Shown here one piece after another: positions 21,391-34,066 of a stretch of DNA of 64,000 nt. Origin of the DNA: Gammaproteobacteria bacterium (GTDB lineage: Bacteria > Pseudomonadota > Gammaproteobacteria > Steroidobacterales > Rariloculaceae). How positions within the stretch are numbered: position 1 is the stretch's first letter; the number at the start of each line of letters is the position of its first letter. Below the pieces are notes generated by a model. That model did not search any database. It was not told the DNA's origin and saw nothing but the letters and a program-made list of their open reading frames with translations. The position numbers and the translations under genes are program-made. The stretch lies in contig JAJEGN010000005.1 in assembly GCA_022819855.1 (NCBI GenBank), forward strand, positions 1 to 64,000. The letters are read 5' to 3'.

Positions 21391-21780
21391 GTGCTGGCTG
21401 ATGACAGGCGATTCTTGCCGCTGACCCTGCTTGCCCAGGTGGGCGTCGGGCTGTGTCTGGCGGTACTCGTCTGGTTCTGGCAGGGTGGGGTCGCCGCGAC
21501 GTCCGTCGTGGCCGGCACGCTCGTTGCGGTCATCCCGAACACCTTCCTTGCCGCGCGGCTCCTTGGAGCGCGCAACGAGGCCCGCGCACTGCTGCGCTCG
21601 GCGTGGATCGGCGAGATCGGCAAGCTGCTGCTGACTGTCCTGCTGTTCGGCGTCGTCTTCGCCTTACTCAGGCCGCTGTCCGCGGCGGCGGTCTTTACGG
21701 GATTCATTGCCGCGCAGTTCGTGGTCATGGGATCCCTGCTCGTGGGCAACAAGGTTCGTATATCGCCGACCGAAACCTGA
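21391..21780 (+). CDS. atpI: ATP synthase protein I
   Basis: Small membrane protein that helps assemble the c-ring and is encoded first in the atp operon. The likely 129-residue product starts at GTG 21391 (MLADDRRFLPLTLLAQVGVGL) and has four hydrophobic segments, including GGVAATSVVAGTLVAVIPNTFLAARLL and FTGFIAAQFVVMGSLLVG, as in AtpI. The reading frame is open further upstream, but that part is arginine-rich and not family-like. It is 3 bp from atpB. Confidence 0.82.
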   Translation: MLADDRRFLPLTLLAQVGVGLCLAVLVWFWQGGVAATSVVAGTLVAVIPNTFLAARLLGARNEARALLRSAWIGEIGKLLLTVLLFGVVFALLRPLSAAAVFTGFIAAQFVVMGSLLVGNKVRISPTET

Positions 21781-22962
<1,182 letters not shown>

Positions 22963-22993
22963 CCGGCGGCGCATACCTGACGGGAGGTCGCAG

Positions 22994-23464
22994 GTGAATT
23001 TCAATCTCACGTTCATCGGGCAGACGATCGCGATGATCGTGTTCGTCTGGTTCTGCATGAAGTACATCTGGCCGTTCATCATGGGCGCGATCGAGGCGCG
23101 GCAGGACGAGATCGCGGAAGGCCTCGCGGCCGCCGAGCGCGGCCGCAGCGACCTGGCGAAAGCCACGGGCGAGAGCGAGCAGCTCATCGCCGCGGCGCGC
23201 GAGCAGGCGAGGCAGATCGTCGACCAGGCCAACGCGCGTGCGGGCGAGATCGTCGAGCAGGCTCGAGCCGAAGGCGCGGAGGAAAAGGCGCGCCAGCTCG
23301 ATGGCGCCCGCGCCGAGATCGAAGTGGAGATCAACCGGGCCCGTGACGAATTGCGCGGCGAGGTTGTCGCGATCGCCGTCGCGGGGGCCGAGAAGCTGCT
23401 CGCACGCGAGATCGACCCCGCGGCGCACGGCGAGATGCTCGACCGGCTCGCTGCCGAACTGTAG
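22994..23464 (+). CDS. atpF: F0F1 ATP synthase subunit b
   Basis: Peripheral-stalk subunit. The 156-residue protein starts at GTG 22994 with MNFNLTFIGQTIAMIVFVWFCMKYIWPFI (membrane anchor), then a long charged alanine/arginine/glutamate-rich coiled coil (IEARQDEIAEGLAAAERG onward). The length matches E. coli b (156). Confidence 0.96.
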   Translation: MNFNLTFIGQTIAMIVFVWFCMKYIWPFIMGAIEARQDEIAEGLAAAERGRSDLAKATGESEQLIAAAREQARQIVDQANARAGEIVEQARAEGAEEKARQLDGARAEIEVEINRARDELRGEVVAIAVAGAEKLLAREIDPAAHGEMLDRLAAEL

Positions 23465-23522
23465 GAACGCTTGTGCGATCCCTTGAGCCGAATCACCAGC
23501 GACAGGAGAGGACCGGCAGCCG

Positions 23523-24077
23523 ATGGCCGACTTCAGCACAGTAGCCCGTCCGTACGCGAAGGCGCTGTTCGAGCTTGCGGGCGCGGCAGGATCGCTCGCG
23601 GAGTGGTCGTCGGCGTTGCGCAGGGCGGCGGAAGTCGTCGCGGACGAGGAAGTCAGGGAGTTTCTCGCGCGGCCGGAGCTGCTTGCGGACGAGCGTGCGC
23701 GGTTCGTCGGCGACATCTGCGGCGGTATCGACGATGCGGCGGCGCTCGGGACCGGCGAGGGCTCGAACTTCCTGAGGCTTCTCGCCGAATACGGCCGGCT
23801 GCCGGCATTGCCCGAAATCTCCGCCCAGTTCGACGAGCTCAGGAGCCGGGCGGAGAACACGATCAAGGTTACGCTCGCGTCGGCAAGCGAGGTCGACGCG
23901 GAGCTCAGTTCGAAGGTCACGCAGGCTCTGCAGGACCGGCTCGGCCGGGATGTGGAACTTGAACACGAGGTCGACCCGGCGCTGCTCGGCGGGGCGATCG
24001 TTCGAGCCGAGGATAGGGTGATCGACGGCTCGCTCAGAAGCCGCTTGCAGCGGCTCGCCGAGGCGTTGGTCGATTGA
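23523..24077 (+). CDS. atpH: F0F1 ATP synthase subunit delta
   Basis: Links the peripheral stalk to the top of F1. The 184-residue protein begins MADFSTVARPYAKALFELA and has the C-terminal signature VDPALLGGAIVRAEDRVIDGSLRSRLQRLAEAL. It lies 13 bp upstream of atpA. Confidence 0.95.
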   Translation: MADFSTVARPYAKALFELAGAAGSLAEWSSALRRAAEVVADEEVREFLARPELLADERARFVGDICGGIDDAAALGTGEGSNFLRLLAEYGRLPALPEISAQFDELRSRAENTIKVTLASASEVDAELSSKVTQALQDRLGRDVELEHEVDPALLGGAIVRAEDRVIDGSLRSRLQRLAEALVD

Positions 24078-24090
24078 GAGGATTTGAGAC

Positions 24091-25635
<1,545 letters not shown>

Positions 25636-25675
25636 GATCGGGCGGCTGCGAGGAACGGACCCGGAGATCTGAACG

Positions 25676-26536
25676 ATGGCGAGCGGCAAGGAAATCCGCA
25701 CCAAGATCGCAAGCGTGAAGAACACGCAGAAGATCACCAAGGCCATGCAGATGGTCGCGGCCTCGAAGCTGCGCAAGACCCAGAACCGCATGGAGGCGTC
25801 GCGCCCCTACGCGGAGCGCATCCGCACGGTGATCGGCCATCTGTCAGAAGCGAATCCGGACTACCGCCACCCCTATCTCGACACGCGCGACGTCAAGCGC
25901 GTCGGCTACATCATCGTGAGCACCGACCGCGGGCTCTGCGGTTCGCTCAACGTCAACATGTTTCGGGCCATCCTCGCCGATCTCAGGCGCTGGGAGGACG
26001 AGGGCGTAGAAACAGATCTCTGCCTCATCGGCGCGAAGAGCCACGCCTTCTTCCGCAGGCTCCGCACCAACATCGTCGCGGCGACGAGCCACGTGGGCGA
26101 GGTGCCGAAGGTCGCCGATCTCGTCGGCGCGATCACGACGATGACCGACGCCTACCGTGAAGGCACGATCGACCGGCTCTTCTTCGTCTACAACCGTTTC
26201 GTCAACACGATGAGCCAGAACGCGGAGATCGCGACGCTGCTTCCCGTCGAACCGGTCGACAAGGCGGAGCTTCAGGAGTACTGGGACTACCTTTACGAAC
26301 CGAGCGCGGGGGAACTCGTGGACGGCGTTCTCGACCGCTATATCGAATCGCAGGTCTATCGCGGCGTGATCGAAAACGTGGCCTGCGAGATGGCGGCCAA
26401 GATGGTCGCGATGAAGGCCGCGACCGAGAACGCCGGCAAATTCATAGACCAGCTACAGCTTGACTACAACAAGGCCCGCCAGGCGGCGATCACGCAGGAG
26501 ATCGCCGAGATCGTCGGCGGCGCGGCGGCAGTTTAA
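25676..26536 (+). CDS. atpG: F0F1 ATP synthase subunit gamma
   Basis: Central rotor shaft. The 286-residue protein starts [34 protein letters not shown], includes the [13 protein letters not shown] segment, and ends with the [15 protein letters not shown] helix that enters the alpha3beta3 core. Confidence 0.97.
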   Translation: MASGKEIRTKIASVKNTQKITKAMQMVAASKLRKTQNRMEASRPYAERIRTVIGHLSEANPDYRHPYLDTRDVKRVGYIIVSTDRGLCGSLNVNMFRAILADLRRWEDEGVETDLCLIGAKSHAFFRRLRTNIVAATSHVGEVPKVADLVGAITTMTDAYREGTIDRLFFVYNRFVNTMSQNAEIATLLPVEPVDKAELQEYWDYLYEPSAGELVDGVLDRYIESQVYRGVIENVACEMAAKMVAMKAATENAGKFIDQLQLDYNKARQAAITQEIAEIVGGAAAV

Positions 26537-27934
<1,398 letters not shown>

Positions 27935-28098
27935 CCGGAGAGCCGGCGCGGAGCGCTGGCCGGACTGGCTGGTTCGCGAGGATCCTATGGGCCAAGAACT
28001 TATGGAACAGCAGACGACAGTGCCGCGGCGGTTCGGCGTAGCTGCGGTGAAGTCCGGTCAGCCGGCAGTGACTGGACAAGCGGAGGAATAGCCTGGCA

Positions 28099-28515
28099 AT
28101 GTCCATCCACGTCGACATCGTCAGCGCCGAAGGCGACATCTACTCGGGCGAGGCCAACTGGGTATTCGCGCCCGGCAGGCTCGGCGAGCTCGGCATCGCG
28201 CCCAGGCACGCGCCGCTCCTGACCGAACTCAAGCCCGGCGAAGTGCGCGTCGAGACGACCGACGGCGAAGAGATGTTCTTCTACGTCACGGGCGGCGTGC
28301 TCGAAGTGCAGCCGCATCTCGTGACCGTGCTCGCCGACAGTGCCCTGCGCGGCGAGGATCTCGACGAGGACGCGGCGCTCGCGGCGCGCGAGAAAGCGCG
28401 CGAGGTGCTGGCCGGACGGAGCGACGAAATCGATCTCGCGCAGGCGCAGGCGGAACTCGTCGAGGCCGAGGCCCGCTACCGCGCGGCCCAGAAGCTCAAG
28501 GGCAAGCGGCGCTAA
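28099..28515 (+). CDS. atpC: F0F1 ATP synthase subunit epsilon
   Basis: Rotor subunit that couples F1 to the c-ring and inhibits hydrolysis. The 138-residue protein starts MSIHVDIVSAEGDIYSGEANWVFAPGRLGELGI and has GVLEVQPHLVTVLADSALRGEDLD, followed by the C-terminal helical hairpin. The 164-bp gap upstream contains only a short unsupported reading frame (27987-28091) and no recognised gene. Confidence 0.95.
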   Translation: MSIHVDIVSAEGDIYSGEANWVFAPGRLGELGIAPRHAPLLTELKPGEVRVETTDGEEMFFYVTGGVLEVQPHLVTVLADSALRGEDLDEDAALAAREKAREVLAGRSDEIDLAQAQAELVEAEARYRAAQKLKGKRR

Positions 28516-28812
28516 GCGCAAGGCGCAGACGCTCAATGGCAAGCGCCGCCAGTCGCGCGGCGCCACGCCGACTCGCGCCGCGATCCACCGGGCGATCGGA
28601 CGTTACGCGGCAGCCGAACAATCGAAAGCGACGAGCAGTGTCACGCGAGTGCGCCGTTGCGAACGACGCGGCAGGAGGCGCGGGAACCGCGGGTGACACT
28701 CCCGCCAACGCTGTTTCCATGGAGGCGACCCGAACGAGTTGGCGGGACTCGGAAAATCCATGGCCGCTCAGCAAGTATCATCGATGGCCGTCTTAGCGAA
28801 GGGACCCTGAAC

Positions 28813-30180
28813 GTGCCGCTCACAGTCGTCATCCTGGCCGCGGGAAAGGGCAAGCGGATGCGTTCGGACCTGCCGAAGGTGCTGCAGCCGCTGGCTGGCC
28901 GCCCGCTGCTCGCGCACGTGCTTGATCGCGCGCGGGAGCTCGAGCCGGAGGCGATCTGCGTCGTTCACGGTCATGGCGCCGACGCGGTCCGTGCGGCCTG
29001 CCCGGGCAACGATCTTGGCTGGCGCCTGCAAGCTAGGCAGCGCGGCACGGCTCACGCGGTCGCCCAGGCGCTGCCTGTCATTCCCGCCGATCATCGCGTG
29101 CTCGTGCTCTTCGGCGATGTGCCCCTGATCGGTGCCGGGACGCTGCGCGACCTTTGTGCGAAGGCGGAGTCGGCGGACCTCGTGCTGCTGACGGCGACGC
29201 TGCCGGACGCCACGGGTTACGGGCGGATTCTGCGCGACGCCGATGGCGGCGTTTCGGGCATCGTCGAGGACGCCGATGCGACGGACGAACAGCGCCTGAT
29301 CCGCGAAACCAACGCCGGCGTCATGGTCGCGGCAGCCTGCGACCTTCGCCGCTGGATCGCCGGATTGAGCAACGACAACGCTCAACAGGAGTACTATCTG
29401 CCGGATGTCGTCGCGCTGGCCGTCGCCGAAGGCGCCCGCGTCGCGGCAGTCGAGGTGGACGATCCGGACGAGGTGCTCGGTATCAACGACAAGTCACAAC
29501 TGGCTGACGTCGAGCGCAGTTACCAGCGGGCCCAGGCGCAGAAACTCGTGGAGGCCGGCGCGACGCTTGCCGATCCGGCCCGCGTCGACGTGCGTGGCGA
29601 GGTCAGCGTCGAGGCTGACGTCTTCATCGACGTCGGCGCCGTGTTCGAGGGAGAAGTCACCCTCGCGGCAGGCGTTCGCATCGGTCCGAACTGCACGATC
29701 CGCGACAGCCGCCTCGGGCCGGACACGGTCGTCCACCCGAACACGGTCGTGGACGGCGTGACCGCCGGCGCCGCCTGCGAACTCGGCCCATTCGCGCGGC
29801 TCAGGCCCGGCACCGAGCTCGACGAGCGGGTCAGGATCGGCAACTTCGTCGAGATCAAGAACAGCCGGATCGGCAGCGGCACGAAGATCAACCATCTGAG
29901 CTACGTTGGCGATGCAACGGTCGGGCGGGGAGTCAACATCGGCGCCGGCACGATCACCTGCAACTACGACGGCGCCGCCAAGCACCAAACGACGATCGGC
30001 GACAAGGCCTTCATCGGCTCCGGCGTCATGCTCATCGCACCGGTCGAGGTCGGCGCGGGCGCGACGATCGGCGCGGGCTCGACGATCAGCAAGGACGCGC
30101 CGGCCGATCAGCTCACTGTGGCGCGGGCCAGGCAGGCCGAGATTCGCGGTTGGCAGAGGCCGGCGAAGAAACCGCGGTAG
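28813..30180 (+). CDS. glmU: bifunctional UDP-N-acetylglucosamine pyrophosphorylase / glucosamine-1-phosphate N-acetyltransferase
   Basis: Makes UDP-GlcNAc for peptidoglycan and LPS. The 455-residue product (E. coli 456) starts at GTG 28813, preceded by AAGGGA, giving MPLTVVILAAGKGKRMRSDLPKVLQPLAG, the nucleotidyltransferase signature. Further motifs are FGDVPLI, NNDNAQQEYYLPD-like SNDNAQQEYYLPD, and a C-terminal left-handed beta-helix of hexapeptide repeats with GNFVEIKNSRIG and NIGAGTITCNYDG. It lies upstream of glmS, as is usual in gammaproteobacteria. Confidence 0.96.
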   Translation: MPLTVVILAAGKGKRMRSDLPKVLQPLAGRPLLAHVLDRARELEPEAICVVHGHGADAVRAACPGNDLGWRLQARQRGTAHAVAQALPVIPADHRVLVLFGDVPLIGAGTLRDLCAKAESADLVLLTATLPDATGYGRILRDADGGVSGIVEDADATDEQRLIRETNAGVMVAAACDLRRWIAGLSNDNAQQEYYLPDVVALAVAEGARVAAVEVDDPDEVLGINDKSQLADVERSYQRAQAQKLVEAGATLADPARVDVRGEVSVEADVFIDVGAVFEGEVTLAAGVRIGPNCTIRDSRLGPDTVVHPNTVVDGVTAGAACELGPFARLRPGTELDERVRIGNFVEIKNSRIGSGTKINHLSYVGDATVGRGVNIGAGTITCNYDGAAKHQTTIGDKAFIGSGVMLIAPVEVGAGATIGAGSTISKDAPADQLTVARARQAEIRGWQRPAKKPR

Positions 30181-30300
30181 CTCGGTGCAAGGAGAACAGG
30201 CAAGAAGTGCGCAGCGTTCGAAGCAGCGCGATCAAGGTTCGAACGTACAAGTCTTGAACGGGGCGGCGTGAACAGGTCGTACTGAGAGGACGGGCAGAGG

Positions 30301-32163
30301 ATGTGTGGCATAGTCGCTGCGATAGCGGAACGCAATGTCGTTCCGATCCTGGTCGAGGGCCTGCGGCGGCTCGAATACCGCGGCTATGACTCGGCCGGCA
30401 TCGCCGTGGTCGCGCGTGCCGGCGATCCCGATCTCCGGCGTGCCGGCGGCAGGGGGCTCGATCTCCGGCGTGCTGTCGGCAAGATCGCCGCGCTCCGGGA
30501 GAAGCTCGACCAGGCGCCGCTCAGCGGCCGCCTCGGTGTCGCGCACACGCGCTGGGCGACACACGGCGGCGTCACCGAAGCCAACGCACATCCCCATCTG
30601 TCAGGCGGCCGCGTGGCGGTCATCCACAATGGCATCATCGAGAACCACGAAGAGATTCGGCAGGAACTCGTCTCGCGTGGCTGCGAATTCCAGTCCGAGA
30701 CCGACACCGAGGTCGCCGCCCACCTGATTCGCGAACAGCTCGAGCAAGGACACGATCTGCTCGAAGCCGTGCGCCTGGCGGCTGAACGCTTCGCCGGCGC
30801 CTACGCGCTCGCCGTCATCGATGCCGAGAACCCCGACCGTATCGTCGCGACCCGCATCGCAAGCCCGCTCGTCATCGGCCTCGGCCTCGGGGAGAACTTC
30901 ATCGCCAGTGGAGTGCCGGCGCTCCTGCCCGTTACGCGGCGCTTCATCCATCTCGAGCAGGGCGATATTGCGGATATCGGGCGCGACTCGGTTCGGATCT
31001 TCGATTCGGACGGCGAGGACGTCGAGCGGCCCGTCCACGAGACCCAGTGGAGTTCCGATTCGATCGACAAGGAACCCTACCGCCACTTCATGCTCAAGGA
31101 GATCTTCGAGCAGCCGCGCGCGATCGCCGACACCCTTTACGGACGTGTCGCCGACGACCGCGTCGTGACGGATTCGCTCGGCCCGCGTGCAGAGGAACTC
31201 TTTGCCCAGGTTCGGAACCTGCACATCGTTGCCTGCGGCACGGCCTACCACGCCGGCCGAGTGGCCAGGTACTGGATCGAATCGCTGGCGGGCCTCCCGT
31301 GCCAGGTCGAGATCGCGAGCGAATACCGCTACCGCGCCACGGTCGTGCTGCCGGGCACGCTGTTCGTCGCGATCTCACAGTCGGGCGAGACGGCCGATAC
31401 GCTCGAGGCGCTGCGCATGGCGAGGCAGGCCGACTACCTCGGCGTGCTTACGATCTGCAACAGCCCGCAAAGCTCAATGGTGCGCAAGTCCGACCTCGTC
31501 ATGATGACGCAGGCGGGCCCGGAAATCGGCGTTGCGAGCACGAAGGCGTTCACGACGCAGCTCATCTCCCTGCTGCTCGTCACGCTCATGCTCGCGCGGC
31601 AGCGGGGGCTCTCCGAGGAACGCGAGGCCGAGCTCGTGCCGCACCTCTATCGCGCCGCTGCGGCCGTCGAAGAGGCCCTCGCCATGAACGGCAAGCTCGA
31701 GGATCTCGCCGAGAGTTTCGCGGAGAAGCAGCATGCGCTCTTCCTCGGCCGCGGCCCGATGTGGCCGGTCGCGATGGAAGGCGCGCTCAAGCTCAAGGAA
31801 ATCTCCTACATCCACGCCGAGGCCTACGCCGCCGGCGAACTCAAGCACGGCCCGCTCGCGCTCGTCGACGAGGAAATGCCGGTCGTGGTGGTCGCCCCGA
31901 ACAACGAGCTGCTCGACAAGCTCAAGTCCAACATGAAGGTCGTGCACGCCCGCGGCGGCCAGCTCTACGTCTTCGCCGACCGCAATTCGGGCCTCGAGCG
32001 CGAACCCGGCGTCACGGTCATCGAGATGCCGCACGCCGACCGCCTCATCGCACCGATCGTCTACACGGTGCCGTTGCAACTACTCGCCTACCACGTGGGA
32101 GTGCTCAAGGGGACGGACGTCGACCAGCCGCGGAATCTCGCGAAGTCCGTGACCGTGGAGTAG
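30301..32163 (+). CDS. glmS: glutamine--fructose-6-phosphate aminotransferase (isomerizing)
   Basis: Converts fructose-6-phosphate and glutamine to glucosamine-6-phosphate. 620 residues (E. coli 609). Cys2 of MCGIVAAIAERN is the N-terminal nucleophile; HTRWATHG, then the SIS domains with ISQSGETADT and the tail DQPRNLAKSVTVE follow. The extra length comes mostly from an insertion near residues 42-56 created by an imperfect duplication of about 17 bases (around 30426-30440 and 30458-30474), giving LRRAGGRGLDLRRA. The last 36 bp encode the conserved TnsD-recognition segment of attTn7. Confidence 0.96.
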   Translation: MCGIVAAIAERNVVPILVEGLRRLEYRGYDSAGIAVVARAGDPDLRRAGGRGLDLRRAVGKIAALREKLDQAPLSGRLGVAHTRWATHGGVTEANAHPHLSGGRVAVIHNGIIENHEEIRQELVSRGCEFQSETDTEVAAHLIREQLEQGHDLLEAVRLAAERFAGAYALAVIDAENPDRIVATRIASPLVIGLGLGENFIASGVPALLPVTRRFIHLEQGDIADIGRDSVRIFDSDGEDVERPVHETQWSSDSIDKEPYRHFMLKEIFEQPRAIADTLYGRVADDRVVTDSLGPRAEELFAQVRNLHIVACGTAYHAGRVARYWIESLAGLPCQVEIASEYRYRATVVLPGTLFVAISQSGETADTLEALRMARQADYLGVLTICNSPQSSMVRKSDLVMMTQAGPEIGVASTKAFTTQLISLLLVTLMLARQRGLSEEREAELVPHLYRAAAAVEEALAMNGKLEDLAESFAEKQHALFLGRGPMWPVAMEGALKLKEISYIHAEAYAAGELKHGPLALVDEEMPVVVVAPNNELLDKLKSNMKVVHARGGQLYVFADRNSGLEREPGVTVIEMPHADRLIAPIVYTVPLQLLAYHVGVLKGTDVDQPRNLAKSVTVE

Positions 32164-32190
32164 CTGACGTCCGTCCGTCTACGGGGGCGT
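32128..32190 (+). other. attTn7-type site at the glmS 3' end
   Basis: The end of glmS (encoding QPRNLAKSVTVE) is the sequence bound by TnsD of Tn7; Tn7-like elements insert about 25 bp past the stop, here near 32188. No tns genes or Tn7 ends are visible in the window. A PIN-toxin reading frame is cut short at 32179, almost exactly at the expected insertion point. Confidence 0.4.
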
Positions 32191-32355
32191 GCTCTGCGCC
32201 GCGAAGAACTCCTGGAGCACCTGGACCGACACGACGCCGCGTCGCTCGCGCAGCAACTGCAGGATCAACTGCTGCGCCTGCTCGCGCTTCAGGGGGTCGC
32301 GGGCGTCGTGCGCGTAAACGAGAACACTCGTATCAAGAAACGCCCTGCCGCTCAT
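32179..32355 (-). pseudogene. truncated VapC-type PIN toxin
   Basis: Reading leftward from ATG 32355 gives MSGRAFLDTSVLVYAHD, the classical PIN-domain start with the first catalytic aspartate in LDTSVLVYAHD, then a helix-rich segment ending VSVQVLQEFF (second acidic region). A stop comes after only 58 residues, whereas VapC proteins have about 130, so the later acidic residues are missing and the protein should be inactive. It overlaps the antitoxin gene upstream by 23 bases, the usual vapBC arrangement. Confidence 0.7.
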
Positions 32356-32566
32356 GCAATTCCTCGCGCGTCCATGTGCTGTCGGAGCGATAGTTCTCGT
32401 CGGCCCACCGCTGTGAAAGCTCCGCGATCACGGCTTCGACGTCGTCTGCTCCCGTCAACTGCTGGAGGTAGTCGCGAATCATCTGGTTGAGGCTCGTACC
32501 GCGAGCCTGAGCGATCCGCCTCGCTTCGGCGACCACCCGATCATTGAGCGACAAGGTTACGTTCAT
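32333..32566 (-). CDS. ribbon-helix-helix antitoxin (VapB type)
   Basis: A 77-residue protein starting MNVTLSLNDRVVAEARRIAQARGTSLNQMIRDYLQQL, a ribbon-helix-helix DNA-binding fold (strand, then two helices with SLNQMIRDYL), followed by an acidic C-terminal toxin-binding tail. Its partner toxin downstream is truncated, so this is an orphan antitoxin. It would repress its own promoter in the gap to the DUF6152 gene. Confidence 0.8.
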   Translation of the reverse strand: MNVTLSLNDRVVAEARRIAQARGTSLNQMIRDYLQQLTGADDVEAVIAELSQRWADENYRSDSTWTREELHERQGVS

Positions 32567-32690
32567 GGCCGCACAGGATATGTGCGCACGGCTTATGTGT
32601 CGACGTGAAAACGCATCGTTGACAACACAAGCGCCTGGGCGGCGACTCCGGAAGTGTCTAGCCCCGCGGAGATCGGGTATCCGCTCTGGA

Positions 32691-33077
32691 TCAGTTCGCC
32701 TGGTTCACCGAATATCGTTGACCGTCCGCGGTTTCCACGTACTGGATGTGCACGATGTGGTCTTCCATGCGGCGCGGCGGATTGCCGATCACCGTGAGTT
32801 GCTGGCCCGGTTCGAACATGTTCGGGCGCCAGCCGAAGCGACCGAGAACTGCGGCGCTATGGGTTTCGGCGGTCCAGATTTCCTCTTCGCCCGCCGCGTT
32901 GGTCAGCCTTATGCGCATGAGCACATGCGGGTTGATCCAGCGAAACTCGATGAATTCGCCCGTGACCTCAAAGTCCCCGATCGACGTGTCGTAGCCCAGG
33001 TTGGTAGAGTGATGCGCGATCGCAGCGGACGAGAGGCCCAACACGGCAATCAACAGCGCTGAAAGTGTCTTGTTCAC
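32691..33077 (-). CDS. exported DUF6152-family protein
   Basis: A 128-residue protein with a signal peptide (MNKTLSALLIAVLGLSSAAIAHH) followed by the family hallmark HHSTNLGYD, then FEVTGEFIEFRWINPHVLMRIRL, a small beta-barrel-like pattern. I assign DUF6152 from the HHS start and the WINPH motif. It has no known biochemical function. It is the last gene of a minus-strand operon of exported proteins and probably acts in the periplasm. Confidence 0.8.
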   Translation of the reverse strand: MNKTLSALLIAVLGLSSAAIAHHSTNLGYDTSIGDFEVTGEFIEFRWINPHVLMRIRLTNAAGEEEIWTAETHSAAVLGRFGWRPNMFEPGQQLTVIGNPPRRMEDHIVHIQYVETADGQRYSVNQAN

Positions 33078-33089
33078 GATCCGATCCTC

Positions 33090-34022
33090 TTATTCAAGTT
33101 CACGTCGTTCGTTGATGTAGTCCGGTACGATCTCTTCATAAACCTGTGCGCCATATGCGTTTTCCACGCAGCGGTCGAAAATCAGCTCGAAGTCGGCCGG
33201 CTGGCGGAACATGTAGGTCATGCGGGCAACGGGTTCAGCAAGATAGACGGGGTCCTCATACACTGACTTGATCGCGAGCTCGTTGCCGTCTTCGGAAAGA
33301 CTCAGCGTTTCGACCAGGCGGGCTTCGCTGCTCATGGGCCAACCATTGAATGTCGTGCCGAGATAGGCTGTGGTCTCGACGACCAGCGTACCGTCCGGGT
33401 CGAACGCACCAACCGAGTGCCCCTCGTAGGCGGGCAGGGCGTTGGAGGAGTCACGGGCGTCGAGATAGAAGTGCCGAACGGTTCCGTCCTGGGAAATGGC
33501 CACGATCAGGTCGTCCTTGTGGACCATACGCGCGGTCGCGAACACTCCGCCGAACCCGGTCGCGTTGCTTGGCAGGCACATCTCGTACGGGTTTTGCGGC
33601 GGCGTCTGACCGGCCTGCATCTGCTCAAGCGCGGCTAGTCCGGCTTCGTTGTATGGGGGTTGGAACCGGTTTCGGGCACGTTGGGCGAAGATGTCCACAT
33701 TGCTCGCGATCACCTGTTCAATCCCAGCCCTTTGCTCTTCGAAAGTCGGTGCTTGAATCTCTTCGGGCACGCCGTCGCTCAGGGGAGCCCAATTGGTGCT
33801 GTGGAGCTGAAGGGGAACGCCGGCGGCGCTGCCTTCGAGGACGTAACGCGTTTCGACGGCCCAGACTGCCGTCAGATCCGGCGGAGCAGCCGGCATGTCC
33901 GGCGCGGCCGCAGTGTCCTGCGCCTCCTGCGCTTGCGGCATTTCGCTTTCGGCGCAGGCGCCGAGCAGGGCCAACGCAAATGCGCCAACCATGATCCTGG
34001 TCCCAAGTGGGAAATTGGTCAT
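33090..34022 (-). CDS. lipoprotein related to the secreted DLTG-type proteins
   Basis: A 310-residue protein starting at ATG 34022, supported by GAGGAG 9 bases upstream. The N-terminus MTNFPLGTRIMVGAFALALLGAC ends in a lipobox (LLGAC), so the mature protein is a lipoprotein. PPDLTAVWAVETRY resembles the DLTG-W start of the two exported proteins at 3907 and 5780, and both groups have a late V(D/E)DPxYLxxP(V) strand (here YEDPVYLAEPV). The function is unknown. It lies 12 bp upstream of the DUF6152 gene. Confidence 0.8.
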   Translation of the reverse strand: MTNFPLGTRIMVGAFALALLGACAESEMPQAQEAQDTAAAPDMPAAPPDLTAVWAVETRYVLEGSAAGVPLQLHSTNWAPLSDGVPEEIQAPTFEEQRAGIEQVIASNVDIFAQRARNRFQPPYNEAGLAALEQMQAGQTPPQNPYEMCLPSNATGFGGVFATARMVHKDDLIVAISQDGTVRHFYLDARDSSNALPAYEGHSVGAFDPDGTLVVETTAYLGTTFNGWPMSSEARLVETLSLSEDGNELAIKSVYEDPVYLAEPVARMTYMFRQPADFELIFDRCVENAYGAQVYEEIVPDYINERRELE

Positions 34023-34066
34023 TTTCCTATTCTCCTCACGTCTGCTGCCCGGCGATGCCAGACTCG

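Noticed and set aside
27987-28091. 34-codon reading frame between atpD and atpC
   Set aside because: Short, no ribosome-binding site of note and no recognisable product.
30181-30300. A glmS ribozyme upstream of glmS
   Set aside because: That ribozyme is known from Gram-positive bacteria and the 120 bp here shows none of its pattern.
32091-32100. Further CACGTG-type cores as extra parS sites (also near 26091, 60115)
   Set aside because: They lack the TGTT...AACA flanks.
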